This document shows positions 56,501 through 58,423 of a DNA stretch of 64,000 nucleotides, in pieces; the stretch's first letter is position 1, and each line of letters opens with the position of its first letter. The notes below the pieces were generated by a model that made no database searches, was not told the DNA's origin, and was given only the letters and a program-made list of their open reading frames with translations. Position numbers and translations under genes: made by a program. Source of the DNA: Watersipora subatra (lineage: Eukaryota; Bryozoa; Gymnolaemata; Cheilostomatida; Watersiporidae); contig NC_088714.1 in NCBI RefSeq assembly GCF_963576615.1, positions 43,060,072-43,124,071 on the forward strand, written 5' to 3'.

Positions 56501-58174
56501 ACACTAACTTTAGCAAATTATTACAACATGATAAAGGAGCACTACCCCCACAATTTTTTTCTATTTTAGGGTTTGGTATGTCTACTTCATATGTGAAGCA
56601 TTATTTTAATTAAATTACTGTTTTAAAATTTTGCCAAAAAATCTATTTATTTATGGATAGACCCAAATATACTTCTCGCATTCAATAAAACCATGTCTAT
56701 TGTCCTTACGCGTCTATTACATCATCATTGTAATGGTGTCATTTTGAGCACTGATATCTCAAAACCCACCATACAAATTCGTTTAATTTTTCCACCTTAG
56801 CTCGAAGGAGTGGATGTCATCCTCCGATAAACATGACGAGCCTGTTGGTCATCTGTGATGGTCGAAAAATGCTGTAGAAATTGTTTGCGCCATATGACGG
56901 GAATGATGAGTCACATCAGATTACGACTAGACGATTAGACCAAGCCGAAACAAAACTGTAAAGTAGCGAGCATCTATATTTGATAAGGGCTTTCCGGTAG
57001 AACGCGAAGTGTTTGTCATAAACTAGTGCTACGAGGCGTTTTATATTAAGCCTTTTATTAACCTTTCAATTCACGTGATAACATTACGTGTCAAAACAAT
57101 AACCAAATTGTTTGAGTACGTCAGAGAAATAAATTGATTCCAAACTATGACGTTTCCGTGATAACGACGATTAACTGTTCATTTTTGAGTTTTTATGAGC
57201 TTGTAATCACATTTCCACATATTTTGCACCTCCAACACAGCAGAGTAAGACATCGTGAATCTTTTGATACCAAATAACTGTAATATGAATTTTGTTGCCA
57301 GTCTACTTTTAAGAATAATATAGCACTGTGTGGAAAGAAGACTGGGTAAGTCAATTTATGTACGAGCTCAATCAGGTGTATTGCATGTAGTGTAGATTAG
57401 AGTCAACATTATACTAGTTTGTGACATCATTTGAGTTCATACCATCATAAATGACAGCCAGTTTCACCTGATTCTTATTGACAGCCACTTTTTGCAAATA
57501 TTTTTGGTTTGCACAGTAACTGTTTAGCAAATATAAAAGCGTATAATAACAGTAAAGCTTCAATCCTGATCACTTCAACAAATGATTTTTTGACATTTGA
57601 TGTCAATTTTCAGCCTAAGCTTGACTCTACACTCAAGTTTCAACGTAGGCTACAAGGTTCGGGTTACAATGTTGAAAGTTTCTCAAAACATTGGAGTATT
57701 TATTAGTGAAAGTGAAAAGCAATTAAAAGGTAATAATGCAATGTAAAAATATAAAAAATTGGAAATATGGACTACGTTAAATTTGGCTTCGAGAATTTTG
57801 ATCTATTAAGAGTCTCCCAAGATTCACGAAGGTAACTAGATGAGTTCAAAGTGTTAGGCTTGGTCACGCTTTATTTATAGCAAATTTAAAACTAACACAA
57901 GATTTTCTTGCATTACAAGTACATCTTCTATCAACTTAGTAGTTCAACATTAGTTCGTAATCCTAGGGCTAGGTACCAGCAATAATATTCACTTGAAATC
58001 GATTCTAATGAGCTCTGGTACATACTCTTTTTCGAGTTTCAGTTTAGTCAAAGTGTCTTTTTCAGATCGTGCGGATAAACCTGAATTTAAGATGTCAGCA
58101 CATCGGCCATGTTTTCTAGGCTGCACATTTTCCTTACTCTTCTCCCATTCAGGTATCTCCTCATCGCGCTCCAT
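5383..58174 (-). CDS. BUB1: MADBUB spindle assembly checkpoint kinase (single BUB1/BUBR1 gene), complete, 24 exons
   Basis: Complete spliced gene; exons (minus-strand order) are listed separately. Lengths sum to 4041 nt, giving 1346 residues plus TAA, and all 23 junction phases agree. Domains: KEN1 (residues 14-16); TPR domain homologous to the BUB1/BUBR1 N-terminus (about 50-190); ABBA-like LQIFVD (254-259); KEN2 (289-291); ABBA-like FDVHED (323-328); GLEBS Bub3-binding motif MYDKAKVYAG-YSFEEL (about 381-400); coiled coil (about 416-504); CD1-like LSVTQDCARLINGFFN (542-557); seven ABBA-type motifs (586-740); SSTPF and KARD LSPICE (849-854); kinase domain from about 1015, with GQGGFAS loop, CIK lysine 1075, HGDIKPDN (catalytic Asp 1177) and DYG (Asp 1206). 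It should act at kinetochores both in the Cdc20-inhibiting mitotic checkpoint complex and as an H2A kinase. Having KEN boxes and an intact kinase in one protein marks the unduplicated ancestral form. Longer than human BUBR1 or BUB1. Confidence 0.93.
6081..6199 (-). CDS. BUB1: MADBUB exon 23: kinase C-lobe
   Basis: Reads TDLFGVLGTVYTMLFASYMK, matching the D-x-FG-x-A-x-T-x-Y-CMLFG-YMKV helix of BUB1. Confidence 0.95.
6341..6512 (-). CDS. BUB1: MADBUB exon 22: DYG and activation segment
   Basis: Reads SSIKLIDYGRSIDISKFPAG then TTFTANNETEGFICVEM and PWTYQ. Asp 1206 of DYG replaces the DFG/DLG magnesium-binding aspartate in place, and the segment follows human BUB1 closely. Confidence 0.95.
6588..6854. 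repeat. 53-bp minisatellite in MADBUB intron 21
   Basis: About five copies of a 53-bp unit containing gatcatgtgttgcttgtcta and aaacaataccatgctctc. It lies 75 bp beyond the acceptor of exon 22. Confidence 0.9.
7250..7618. repeat. 30-bp minisatellite, left part
   Basis: About twelve copies of a 30-bp unit containing aatgcctagattacatcaat. The array resumes at 8753-8826 after a 1134-bp transposon insertion. Confidence 0.92.
7619..8752. mobile_element. Pogo-like non-autonomous DNA transposon, copy 1
   Basis: 1134 bp with terminal inverted repeats (cagtcaaacatggataactc against gagttatccatgtttgactg) and TA on both sides, the target of Tc1/mariner/pogo elements. Inserted into the 30-bp minisatellite. 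No transposase. The middle contains two nested palindromes (see 8270-8430). Copy 2 lies at 40856-41976; a third, diverged, end-less copy lies at about 26915-27665. Confidence 0.85.
8308..8430. repeat. Foldback hairpin inside the pogo-like element
   Basis: Two arms of about 53 bp (cacgggctagccgggtcacg ... acatacaaaac against the inverse) around a short loop. Also present in copy 2 (about 41537-41660), so it was there before the element spread. A shorter palindrome (ttccgacgttgattcaac) precedes it. Confidence 0.8.
8753..8826. repeat. 30-bp minisatellite, right part
   Basis: Continuation of the 7250-7618 array beyond the inserted element. Confidence 0.88.
8827..10028. other. MADBUB intron 21, repeat-derived then unassigned
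   Basis: About 8827-9200 is related to 62735-62945 (shared tcattagaact and tacttcgatgtatatga segments), an internal part of the dispersed repeat family described at 48587. The rest, 9300-10028, shows nothing I recognise. Confidence 0.4.
10029..10147 (-). CDS. BUB1: MADBUB exon 21: catalytic loop
   Basis: Contains VLHRCKIIHGDIKPDNVLFI: catalytic Asp 1177, Lys 1179 and Asn 1182 are all present, as in active BUB1 and unlike the degenerate vertebrate BUBR1 loop. Confidence 0.95.
10453..10578 (-). CDS. BUB1: MADBUB exon 20: kinase N-lobe strands
   Basis: Reads LTRVMHIAPAVFYSDGSLMV then NDFVPFGSLLNLVNLAKARR, matching the FYS-x-x-L-x-x-GS-x-x-x-x-x-x-Y-GTLLN-x-x-NL region of BUB1. Confidence 0.92.
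10703..11222. repeat. 42-bp minisatellite in MADBUB intron 19
   Basis: About twelve copies of a 42-bp unit containing gaagtcaaagtataataaag and tattagaactagaga. Because 42 is a multiple of three, frames stay open on both strands (KSKYNKVLELESLL on plus, YTLTSRDSLVLILY on minus). It sits between two proven kinase exons, so these frames are not coding. Confidence 0.92.
11358..11500 (-). CDS. BUB1: MADBUB exon 19: catalytic lysine
   Basis: Contains HPVCIKMQKPACPWELYICR. Lys 1075 of CIK is the VAIK-type lysine, followed by the BUB1-family KPA-PWE signature. Donor GTGAGT. Confidence 0.93.
11613..11696 (-). CDS. BUB1: MADBUB exon 18: glycine-rich loop
   Basis: Reads GQGGFASTYKATILQSEKSL (the first Gly codon is split with exon 17). 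This is the ATP-binding P-loop of the kinase. Confidence 0.92.
11842..11956 (-). CDS. BUB1: MADBUB exon 17: kinase N-terminal extension
   Basis: Reads VDLSSYEEVEVLPDAMPKVK then VGSKMTLSGLTLKIVSKI, matching the LGSKL-x-V-x-x-x-LGEG entrance of the BUB1 kinase fold. Confidence 0.9.
12196..12470. repeat. Degenerate GTGTC/CTGCAG minisatellite in MADBUB intron 16
   Basis: Degenerate units of about 18 bp (cagtaacacctctgcagtga type). Ends 30 bp before exon 16. Confidence 0.75.
12501..12667 (-). CDS. BUB1: MADBUB exon 16: pre-kinase linker
   Basis: Reads VVKEESGEILQKATPIIDST through FIDPSNPFSESVQSKLLRK. The NPF-x-x-x-x-x-x-LL pattern resembles the segment just before the BUB1 kinase extension. Donor GTACGT. 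Confidence 0.85.
12668..13721. other. MADBUB intron 15
   Basis: Only a short TC run (about 12970) stands out. A 78-codon frame at 13114-13350 (minus) has no needed place: exons 15 and 16 join in phase directly. Confidence 0.5.
13722..13981 (-). CDS. BUB1: MADBUB exon 15: KARD motif and Ser-rich linker
   Basis: Begins PICEQSRESVSASRS, completing LSPICE across the junction: an LxxIxE B56-PP2A ligand resembling the BUBR1 KARD core. The remainder is Ser/Asn-rich and ends LSFHEL. Confidence 0.85.
14025..14535. repeat. Short-unit (10-bp) satellite in MADBUB intron 14
   Basis: About fifty degenerate decamers of the type gtagtccatg / gtagttcatg / atagtccatg. Gives spurious Tyr/Pro/Met-rich frames on the minus strand. 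Confidence 0.9.
14536..15646. other. MADBUB intron 14, unassigned AT-rich sequence
   Basis: No repeat or exon recognised. The 96-codon plus-strand frame at 15283-15573 shows no domain. Confidence 0.4.
15647..15816. mobile_element. 170-bp foldback (palindromic MITE)
   Basis: Near-perfect palindrome: gcatttccccatgactccag at the left matches the inverse at the right, and the arms meet at about 15732 with almost no loop (ctgggtaa-cttt-ttacccag). Would form a strong hairpin in RNA or single-stranded DNA. Confidence 0.8.
16278..16493 (-). CDS. BUB1: MADBUB exon 14: STP segment and start of KARD
   Basis: Contains ANFNQASRIVSSTPFGN, comparable to the AA-RFVSTPF segment of BUBR1/BUB1 that includes a Polo-binding site. 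Ends APTQVL plus a split Ser codon. The last Leu is the first residue of the KARD LxxIxE motif completed by exon 15. Confidence 0.85.
16494..18136. other. MADBUB intron 13
   Basis: 16494-17690 holds nothing recognised. About 17690-18107 is the right part of a TA-flanked element related to 20502-21001 (shared gaatttagcttactaa, gctcgtatctcaa, gaggtatga segments), left end lost. Confidence 0.45.
18137..18174 (-). CDS. BUB1: MADBUB exon 13: 38-bp microexon
   Basis: Reads ENEPPKPPTLKS plus a split Arg codon. Acceptor ctttag, donor GTATGG. Short, but its phase (0 in, 2 out) is exactly what exons 12 and 14 need. Confidence 0.72.
18175..19256. other. MADBUB intron 12
   Basis: A purine-rich patch (about 18222-18330, gaaggtgaatgataa variants) and otherwise AT-rich unique sequence. 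Confidence 0.4.
19257..19797 (-). CDS. BUB1: MADBUB exon 12: tandem ABBA-motif array
   Basis: The largest exon (541 nt). Starts with FSIYTE, then five units of the form EAP[IV]T[IV]FTDAPS, then a 68-residue spacer and NPFSVFTDPS. No frameshift or stop across the array. ABBA motifs (F/I-x-[ILV]-[FY]-x-[DE]) bind the Cdc20 WD40 domain. Ends HPNQ in phase 0 before GTACGT. Confidence 0.9.
19548..19737 (-). repeat. In-frame coding minisatellite (36/39-bp unit) encoding ABBA-type motifs
   Basis: Five tandem units, each 12 or 13 codons, differing mainly at the Ile/Val positions and by an extra Ser codon. Minus-strand units carry ITIFTD, VTVFTD, ITIFTD, ITVFTD, VTIFTD. High nucleotide similarity suggests recent amplification. 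Confidence 0.92.
19888..20438. mobile_element. Inverted-repeat MITE, family M3
   Basis: The left edge (gtaaacttaaacaaaat, then agtatcagtatttttcta) recurs inverted at the right (tagaaaaacacggatact, then gtgcaagtttatctttaaac). Contains the 125-bp shared module. Two near-identical 58-bp direct repeats lie at about 20222-20340. Confidence 0.6.
20502..21001. mobile_element. TA-flanked small DNA transposon (cagtcatacctc type)
   Basis: 500 bp; begins cagtcatacctcgacatatg, ends with the inverse-like ggaggcatgactg, TA on both sides. Non-autonomous. A relative lies at about 17690-18107. Confidence 0.7.
21367..21506 (-). CDS. BUB1: MADBUB exon 11: CD1-like MAD1-binding motif
   Basis: Reads NSPLSVTQDCARLINGFFNQ, comparable to the BUB1 conserved domain 1 (T-x-EAL-x-x-I-x-x-MF), which binds MAD1 after phosphorylation. 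Ends in SNQ with a split codon; the donor GTACGA is weak but gives the only matching phase. Confidence 0.8.
21776..22218. mobile_element. 443-bp inverted-repeat element with 9-bp target duplication
   Basis: Terminal repeats of about 55 bp (gagtataactggagtggctc against its inverse) flanked on both sides by AGGGGGTAC (21767-21775 and 22219-22227). A 9-bp duplication suits Mutator-like elements. No coding capacity. Confidence 0.8.
22318..22855. mobile_element. Truncated copy of the 34871-35709 TA element
   Basis: Shares gtatgtctaaaataaagtaa, aaggttaggata, atggagctctttacg and gtgtacgttac-type segments, in order, with 34871-35709. Left end missing. Confidence 0.55.
23340..23942. repeat. 20-bp satellite in MADBUB intron 10
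   Basis: About thirty copies of tactgaatatagagtacata variants. Opens three long Cys/Tyr/Ile/Val-rich minus-strand frames (up to 268 codons) that are artefacts of the repeat. Confidence 0.95.
24237..24339 (-). CDS. BUB1: MADBUB exon 10: Ser-rich basic linker
   Basis: Reads TPRGKCNSSQSSGSVSFKRH then RTPDSSSAKRSLIK. Contains TP sites of the kind phosphorylated by Cdk1. Weak family signal alone, but phases fit both neighbours. Confidence 0.8.
24940..25740 (-). CDS. hAT transposase, C-terminal half
   Basis: 266 residues, open to a normal stop. The last 60 residues carry the hAT dimerisation signature: GAICSSANVERIFSSFGLVH then SKLRNRLGTEKAGKLVF. The tryptophan block (ATWWKS) and upstream helices suit the region after the catalytic core. 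Full hAT transposases are about 600-700 residues; the BED zinc finger and the first part of the RNase-H fold are missing. A nested element begins 104 bp upstream, so the 5' half was probably lost or displaced; unlikely to be active. Confidence 0.85.
   Translation of the reverse strand: MSRHLHLPNASYKAAGGKKLPMVCDVRSKSVIDTLEAYYIANWPNLLAVCEEHRDKIDKGIAKKVGDMSMKRNVEDVIIFLKPVAIAIDQAQAENCTIADGVQIWLSLEQKLEGAIDAAKMQKLKLSMIKNLTAYHYLAYMLTSKYASSFTLSDEVLKSVTKSLSDEWPTLLPMVMNYQARTGPFQAYQFEKGVVEAVDTATWWKSAIGLDQEHKAAVLRMIGAICSSANVERIFSSFGLVHSKLRNRLGTEKAGKLVFLFKTLNS
25844..26667. mobile_element. 824-bp inverted-repeat element with 7-bp target duplication
   Basis: Terminal repeats of about 75 bp (caatgatatacagcccccca ... 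ggagctc) with GTACAAT on both sides (25837-25843, 26668-26674). No transposase seen. Nested in the hAT element. Confidence 0.8.
26915..27665. mobile_element. Diverged pogo-like fragment
   Basis: Follows the two full pogo-like copies from gttcgagttatcagagcg to ccatgtgttcgagctatccg, but without the outer tips and without the long foldback hairpin. Older than the other copies. Confidence 0.7.
27223..27278. mobile_element. 56-bp palindromic miniature of the 7-bp family
   Basis: Starts caatgatatacagc, ends gctgtatatcattg, flanked by TTTTAAC on both sides (27216-27222, 27279-27285). The related pogo-like copies give the empty site (gagcgttttaccca). Confidence 0.8.
28270..28610. repeat. Dispersed repeat shared in inverse with about 61610-61930
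   Basis: Blocks such as ggcaggattgcagggct, aagtcgccgagcctagc and ggggtctcgcagccgg reappear, inverted and diverged, near 61620-61930. Class not recognised. Confidence 0.55.
28925..29228. repeat. 50-bp minisatellite in MADBUB intron 9
   Basis: Six copies of a unit of about 50 bp containing ctcagtctactagctctgaa and tttatattatcactccca. One diverged unit also occurs at about 30690-30760 next to exon 9. Confidence 0.88.
29633..30298. mobile_element. 666-bp long-inverted-repeat element with 9-bp target duplication
   Basis: Arms of about 220 bp (tagcctgtcttgacaaactg against the inverse), flanked by GGTGAACAC (29624-29632) and GGTGAAAAC (30299-30307), one mismatch. Ends 42 bp from the low-coordinate edge of exon 9 (30341). 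Mutator-like by duplication size; no transposase. Confidence 0.75.
30341..30605 (-). CDS. BUB1: MADBUB exon 9: coiled coil
   Basis: Begins AATLLQTQQARLQGETEQQ and continues as a long Leu/Glu/Lys heptad-like helix to LESLEMR. Continues the KKKKEQE helix of exon 8, as in BUBR1 after GLEBS. The acceptor (cattgcag, 30606-30607) was chosen by phase; another AG (ctcctacag) would break it. A 666-bp transposon ends 33 bp beyond its donor side. Confidence 0.83.
31450..31537 (-). CDS. BUB1: MADBUB exon 8: GLEBS core
   Basis: Reads VYAGVMEYSFEELHALKWHQ then EVEKKKKEQ. The paired glutamates of SFEEL are the Bub3-contacting residues of the motif. Ends with one codon base before GTAGAG. Confidence 0.92.
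31733..31844 (-). CDS. BUB1: MADBUB exon 7: approach to GLEBS motif
   Basis: Reads VKKAEKKGMRDDAPHLFTNQ then EQGDYYVQEVPMYDKAK. The P-MY-x-K-x-K segment is the start of the Bub3-binding GLEBS motif. Confidence 0.9.
32495..32705. repeat. About 20-24 bp minisatellite in MADBUB intron 6
   Basis: About nine copies of ggaggccatgcatactttag variants. Confidence 0.88.
32712..33017. mobile_element. MITE-like repeat (taccgtacttttcgg type)
   Basis: Internal inverse symmetry between tattagccgctac / gcggcttatataagg and gcggcctatacaaaa. Resembles small DNA-transposon derivatives known from other animals. Ends uncertain. Confidence 0.4.
33425..33630. repeat. (AGACGGATAGAC)n-type satellite
   Basis: Degenerate tetra/hexadecamer array (cggatagacagacagacgga). 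Gives Ser/Leu/Cys-rich minus frames that are not genes. Confidence 0.9.
34871..35709. mobile_element. TA-flanked DNA transposon, 839 bp, non-autonomous
   Basis: Begins cagcagacgctcctagaaca and ends gttattagagtgtctactg, with TA on both sides. A truncated relative lies at 22318-22855. Confidence 0.65.
35723..36517. mobile_element. Probable inverted-repeat element next to the TA element
   Basis: Left end taccgtatgtcctcgcat, right end inverse of accatatatctcgtatataa. Starts 13 bp after the previous element. Boundaries approximate. Confidence 0.5.
36779..36807. repeat. (AT)n microsatellite
   Basis: Uninterrupted AT dinucleotides of about 24-28 bp. A similar run lies at about 58707-58733. Confidence 0.9.
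36971..37107 (-). CDS. BUB1: MADBUB exon 6: Ser/Thr-rich linker with FDVHED
   Basis: Reads LYRTSTSTVPSAQRCKESN then FDVHEDATTAATSAKSTTLL. FDVHED fits the ABBA pattern F-x-[ILV]-[FYH]-x-[DE]. A second AG lies 8 bases further in, but only the acceptor at 37108-37109 keeps the frame open. Confidence 0.82.
37195..37725. repeat. 18-bp satellite in MADBUB intron 5
   Basis: About thirty copies of gataactgacaaagataa / gacaagataactgacaaa. Gives Val/Ile/Leu/Ser-rich minus frames without coding meaning. Begins 88 bp from exon 6. Confidence 0.93.
38801..38944 (-). CDS. BUB1: MADBUB exon 5: ABBA-like motif and KEN box 2
   Basis: 48 codons. With the last residues of exon 4 it makes LQIFVDEN, an ABBA-type Cdc20 ligand, and near its end reads NAKENQLAAGKWN, the second KEN box in its usual KEN-x-L-x-AG-x-WN setting. 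Confidence 0.92.
38945..40058. other. MADBUB intron 4, left part
   Basis: AT-rich, no exon or repeat recognised apart from the TA element that follows. Confidence 0.4.
40059..40521. mobile_element. TA-flanked small transposon (gtaattcctcgc type)
   Basis: 463 bp; ends ctgtaattcctcgctacttc and inverse gcgaaaagtggagaattactg, TA on both sides. Terminal sequence resembles Tc1/mariner/pogo MITE tips. Confidence 0.65.
40856..41976. mobile_element. Pogo-like non-autonomous DNA transposon, copy 2
   Basis: 1121 bp, closely similar to 7619-8752 over the full length, including both internal palindromes, with the same tips and TA flanks. Differs by small indels, for example a longer cttttttaatagatac stretch. 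Confidence 0.87.
41977..43096. other. MADBUB intron 4, right part
   Basis: Unassigned AT-rich sequence with a short CT run (about 42467-42480). A 131-codon frame at 41936-42331 starts inside the transposon end and shows no domain. Confidence 0.4.
43097..43310 (-). CDS. BUB1: MADBUB exon 4: end of TPR domain and basic linker
   Basis: Begins EFETRTCRNMIANMS, in the place of the last TPR helix, then a Ser/Arg-rich linker ending SPQKPLQ. Placed by phase (GA+G) and by the donor GTAAGA. Confidence 0.82.
43425..43565. repeat. 24-bp minisatellite, left part
   Basis: Copies of caaatataccttagggtcta with aattt/aagtt linkers. Resumes at 44449 after a transposon insertion. Confidence 0.9.
43570..44444. 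mobile_element. TTAA-flanked inverted-repeat element, complete copy
   Basis: 875 bp; tips aggttgacttgcaacaaaat and inverse, terminal repeats over 100 bp, TTAA on both sides (43566-43569, 44445-44448). TTAA targeting is typical of piggyBac-like elements. Interrupts the 24-bp minisatellite. Other copies: 51892-52361 (half), 53973-57308 (interrupted), about 45685-45841 (end only). Confidence 0.83.
44449..44795. repeat. 24-bp minisatellite, right part
   Basis: About fourteen more copies of the 43425 array. Confidence 0.9.
45685..45841. mobile_element. End fragment of the TTAA element
   Basis: Carries the right terminal repeat (acatggtgaatattttgata through ttgcaagtcaaac) followed by TTAA. The interior is gone and a piece of the 48587-type family follows immediately. 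Confidence 0.6.
47065..47261 (-). CDS. BUB1: MADBUB exon 3: second half of the TPR domain
   Basis: Reads AGKCKEPCEVYKHMHSKKIG then LQSAAFYKAWALATEDLGQT and KMADKIFVQGLTVGAEP. Matches the Y-x-x-L/M-H, IG-x-x-x-A-FY-x-W and ADKIFQ-G positions of the family. Ends with GA before GTAAGC. Confidence 0.92.
47280..47410. repeat. Degenerate actaagg minisatellite
   Basis: Units like gtgtactaaggctaag within MADBUB intron 2, ending 130 bp from exon 2. Confidence 0.7.
47540..47744 (-). CDS. BUB1: MADBUB exon 2: first half of the TPR domain
   Basis: Reads KYEAALRSYSGDDPLSVWYN then YINWTEENFPKGGKTSHLKE and on to RYIQIWITF. This is the conserved Mad3/BUB1 N-terminal block (Y-x-GDDPL-x-VW, W-x-E-x-FP-x-GG). 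Confidence 0.93.
48587..51151. mobile_element. Dispersed inverted-tip repeat family, copy with nested insertion
   Basis: Left tip accgtcaaacctttatttga, right tip inverse-like gaattaaaggttttatggt. Tips are followed by repeated tttgaacgccacc phrases. Relatives: about 45846-46118 (end), 60101-61345 (left part), 62570-63197 (short, both ends), 63490-63755. Contains the 49598-50717 element. No transposase found. Confidence 0.5.
49598..50717. mobile_element. PIF/Harbinger-like inverted-repeat element
   Basis: Tips ctaccctagga / tcctagggtag with TAA on both sides (49595-49597, 50718-50720), as expected for Harbinger-type 3-bp targets. Inner inverted segments (acgataatgtaatt / ttttaacgtttt) add symmetry. 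A 45-residue minus frame (50134-50270, MALERFGFTTDTSSITCNDS start) with an acidic/lysine-rich tail may be a leftover of an element gene. Confidence 0.5.
51270..51627 (+). pseudogene. Probable pogo/Tigger-like transposase C-terminal remnant
   Basis: Coding-like stretch reading DELLALDAEVTVAENDWMTR then MIDKEDKPKIVEPDLTKVPD and ENNALNVLRHLINIRECKAY, then a frameshift near 51465, then LLETILDKHFRCKQLIRCKT to a TGA at 51625. Acidic residues followed by an AL-x-x-LR-x-x helix resemble the tails of Tigger/pogo transposases. The sequence directly after (gagttatccatgtttgattc) matches the tip of the pogo-like elements at 7619 and 40856. Broken by frameshift; no catalytic core present. Confidence 0.5.
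51892..52361. mobile_element. Half copy of the TTAA element
   Basis: Follows copy 43570-44444 from its tip (TTAA at 51888-51891) to about its centre, then stops abruptly at actcct, where a BED-finger fragment begins. Confidence 0.75.
52362..52560 (-). pseudogene. BED-type zinc finger fragment of a hAT transposase
   Basis: Minus-strand frame with KRNRCAVVMRGHADRLKAHV and AKCQAENTNSDSD, the second half of a BED finger (MxGxxxRLKxHxxxC). The first cysteine pair is not intact. About 480 bp further on, ccaaccctg (ending 53038) resembles a hAT tip, preceded by ggtttaaacc repeats, so this may be the 5' end of a second, largely deleted hAT element. The frame runs on into the half TTAA element. Confidence 0.5.
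54927..55256 (-). CDS. Uncharacterised transposon-borne protein fragment (C-terminal domain)
   Basis: 109 residues: acidic start (DPDDHAISDPESECNSEP), then LKGDHVLTLLPGKKTSRHYV and a beta-rich, Lys/Phe/Val-rich region ending at SLSCPIFSKRG. The G-D-x-V-L-x-x-PGKK-x-x-RHYV pattern looks like a small barrel (Tudor/chromo-like) found at the end of expanded invertebrate repeat proteins; that comparison is from memory and unproven. May be a terminal exon. Confidence 0.4.
   Translation of the reverse strand: MPLESFNFYIDPDDHAISDPESECNSEPIKQLASTLKGDHVLTLLPGKKTSRHYVEVVNSVDALKAKVRVFFKVKPKNTFVVNTKNIAWVEFHHIAKSLSCPIFSKRGQ
55453..55840 (-). pseudogene. Uncharacterised transposon-borne basic protein, N-terminal part, disrupted
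   Basis: Upstream of the previous fragment on the same strand. Starts MGKTTSAEQMRKYRKKY near 55815, soon meets a stop, and continues in another frame with TREKARIRVKQYRDQKKTFE followed by a GTATGT donor-like site. Arg/Lys/Tyr-rich repeats of this sort suggest a DNA-binding N-terminus. Confidence 0.4.
57309..58025. other. MADBUB intron 1, first 0.7 kb
   Basis: Unassigned AT-rich sequence. The 65-codon plus frame at 57509 shows no domain. Confidence 0.4.
58026..58174 (-). CDS. BUB1: MADBUB exon 1: start codon and KEN box 1
   Basis: Starts MERDEEIPEWEKSKENVQPR; the KEN-VQP context matches the first KEN box of BUBR1, which blocks APC/C-Cdc20. Donor GTATGT leaves two codon bases (GA) that pair with the G of exon 2. 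The intron to exon 2 is 10.3 kb. Confidence 0.88.
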
Positions 58175-58338
58175 TTTCAAGCAATAATAAAACACGCGAT
58201 GATTGGTTTATGCGATTAAAAAGGTTTCTGTTTAATTGGTTGCGAAAACGAGACTGGACACGTGATTATAAATCGGCCATTTTTACAATCTTGGTACCGT
58301 GTCTTTTAATCTTACTCTTGAAGCTTTCAACCGAACCA
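58175..58338. promoter_or_regulatory. Shared bidirectional promoter/5' leader between MADBUB and NOVA
   Basis: Only 164 bp separate the two start codons. It contains two inverted CCAAT boxes (ATTGG at 58202-58206 and 58235-58239), a CACGTG E-box (58259-58264), and TTCAAG (58176-58181), which on the MADBUB strand reads CTTGAA, a variant of the CHR element of G2/M genes. Motif function is inferred. Confidence 0.6.
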
Positions 58339-58423
58339 ATGGAGGGACACACAGATTCTCGCAAACGTCCTTTGGATTCAGACGGTGACGACGGAATGAC
58401 AAAACGTTCTAACCAAGGCATAG
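58339..58423 (+). CDS. NOVA1: NOVA exon 1
   Basis: 28 codons plus one base, ending KRSNQGI before donor GTAACT. Contains the KR-x-LDSD and MTKRS segments that resemble the NOVA N-terminal localisation signal. Confidence 0.8.

Larger units (their letters stand above)
54245..56664. mobile_element. 2.4-kb transposon with gggtctatccataa tips, nested
   Basis: Tips gggtctatccataa / ttatggatagaccc and AAAT on both sides (54241-54244, 56665-56668). The intact TTAA copy shows a single aaat at that place. Carries minus-strand coding remnants (see 54927-55256 and 55453-55840). Superfamily not assigned. Confidence 0.8.
53973..57308. mobile_element. TTAA element interrupted by a 2.4-kb transposon
   Basis: Tips and TTAA flanks at both sides (53969-53972, 57309-57312). 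Without the insert at 54245-56664 the element is about 912 bp, close to the 875-bp intact copy. Confidence 0.8.

Noticed and set aside
58210..58338. In-frame upstream ATG extending NOVA by 43 residues
   Set aside because: Would add a hydrophobic, Lys/Arg-rich stretch unlike NOVA proteins and lie in the shared promoter; the ATG at 58339 has a better context.
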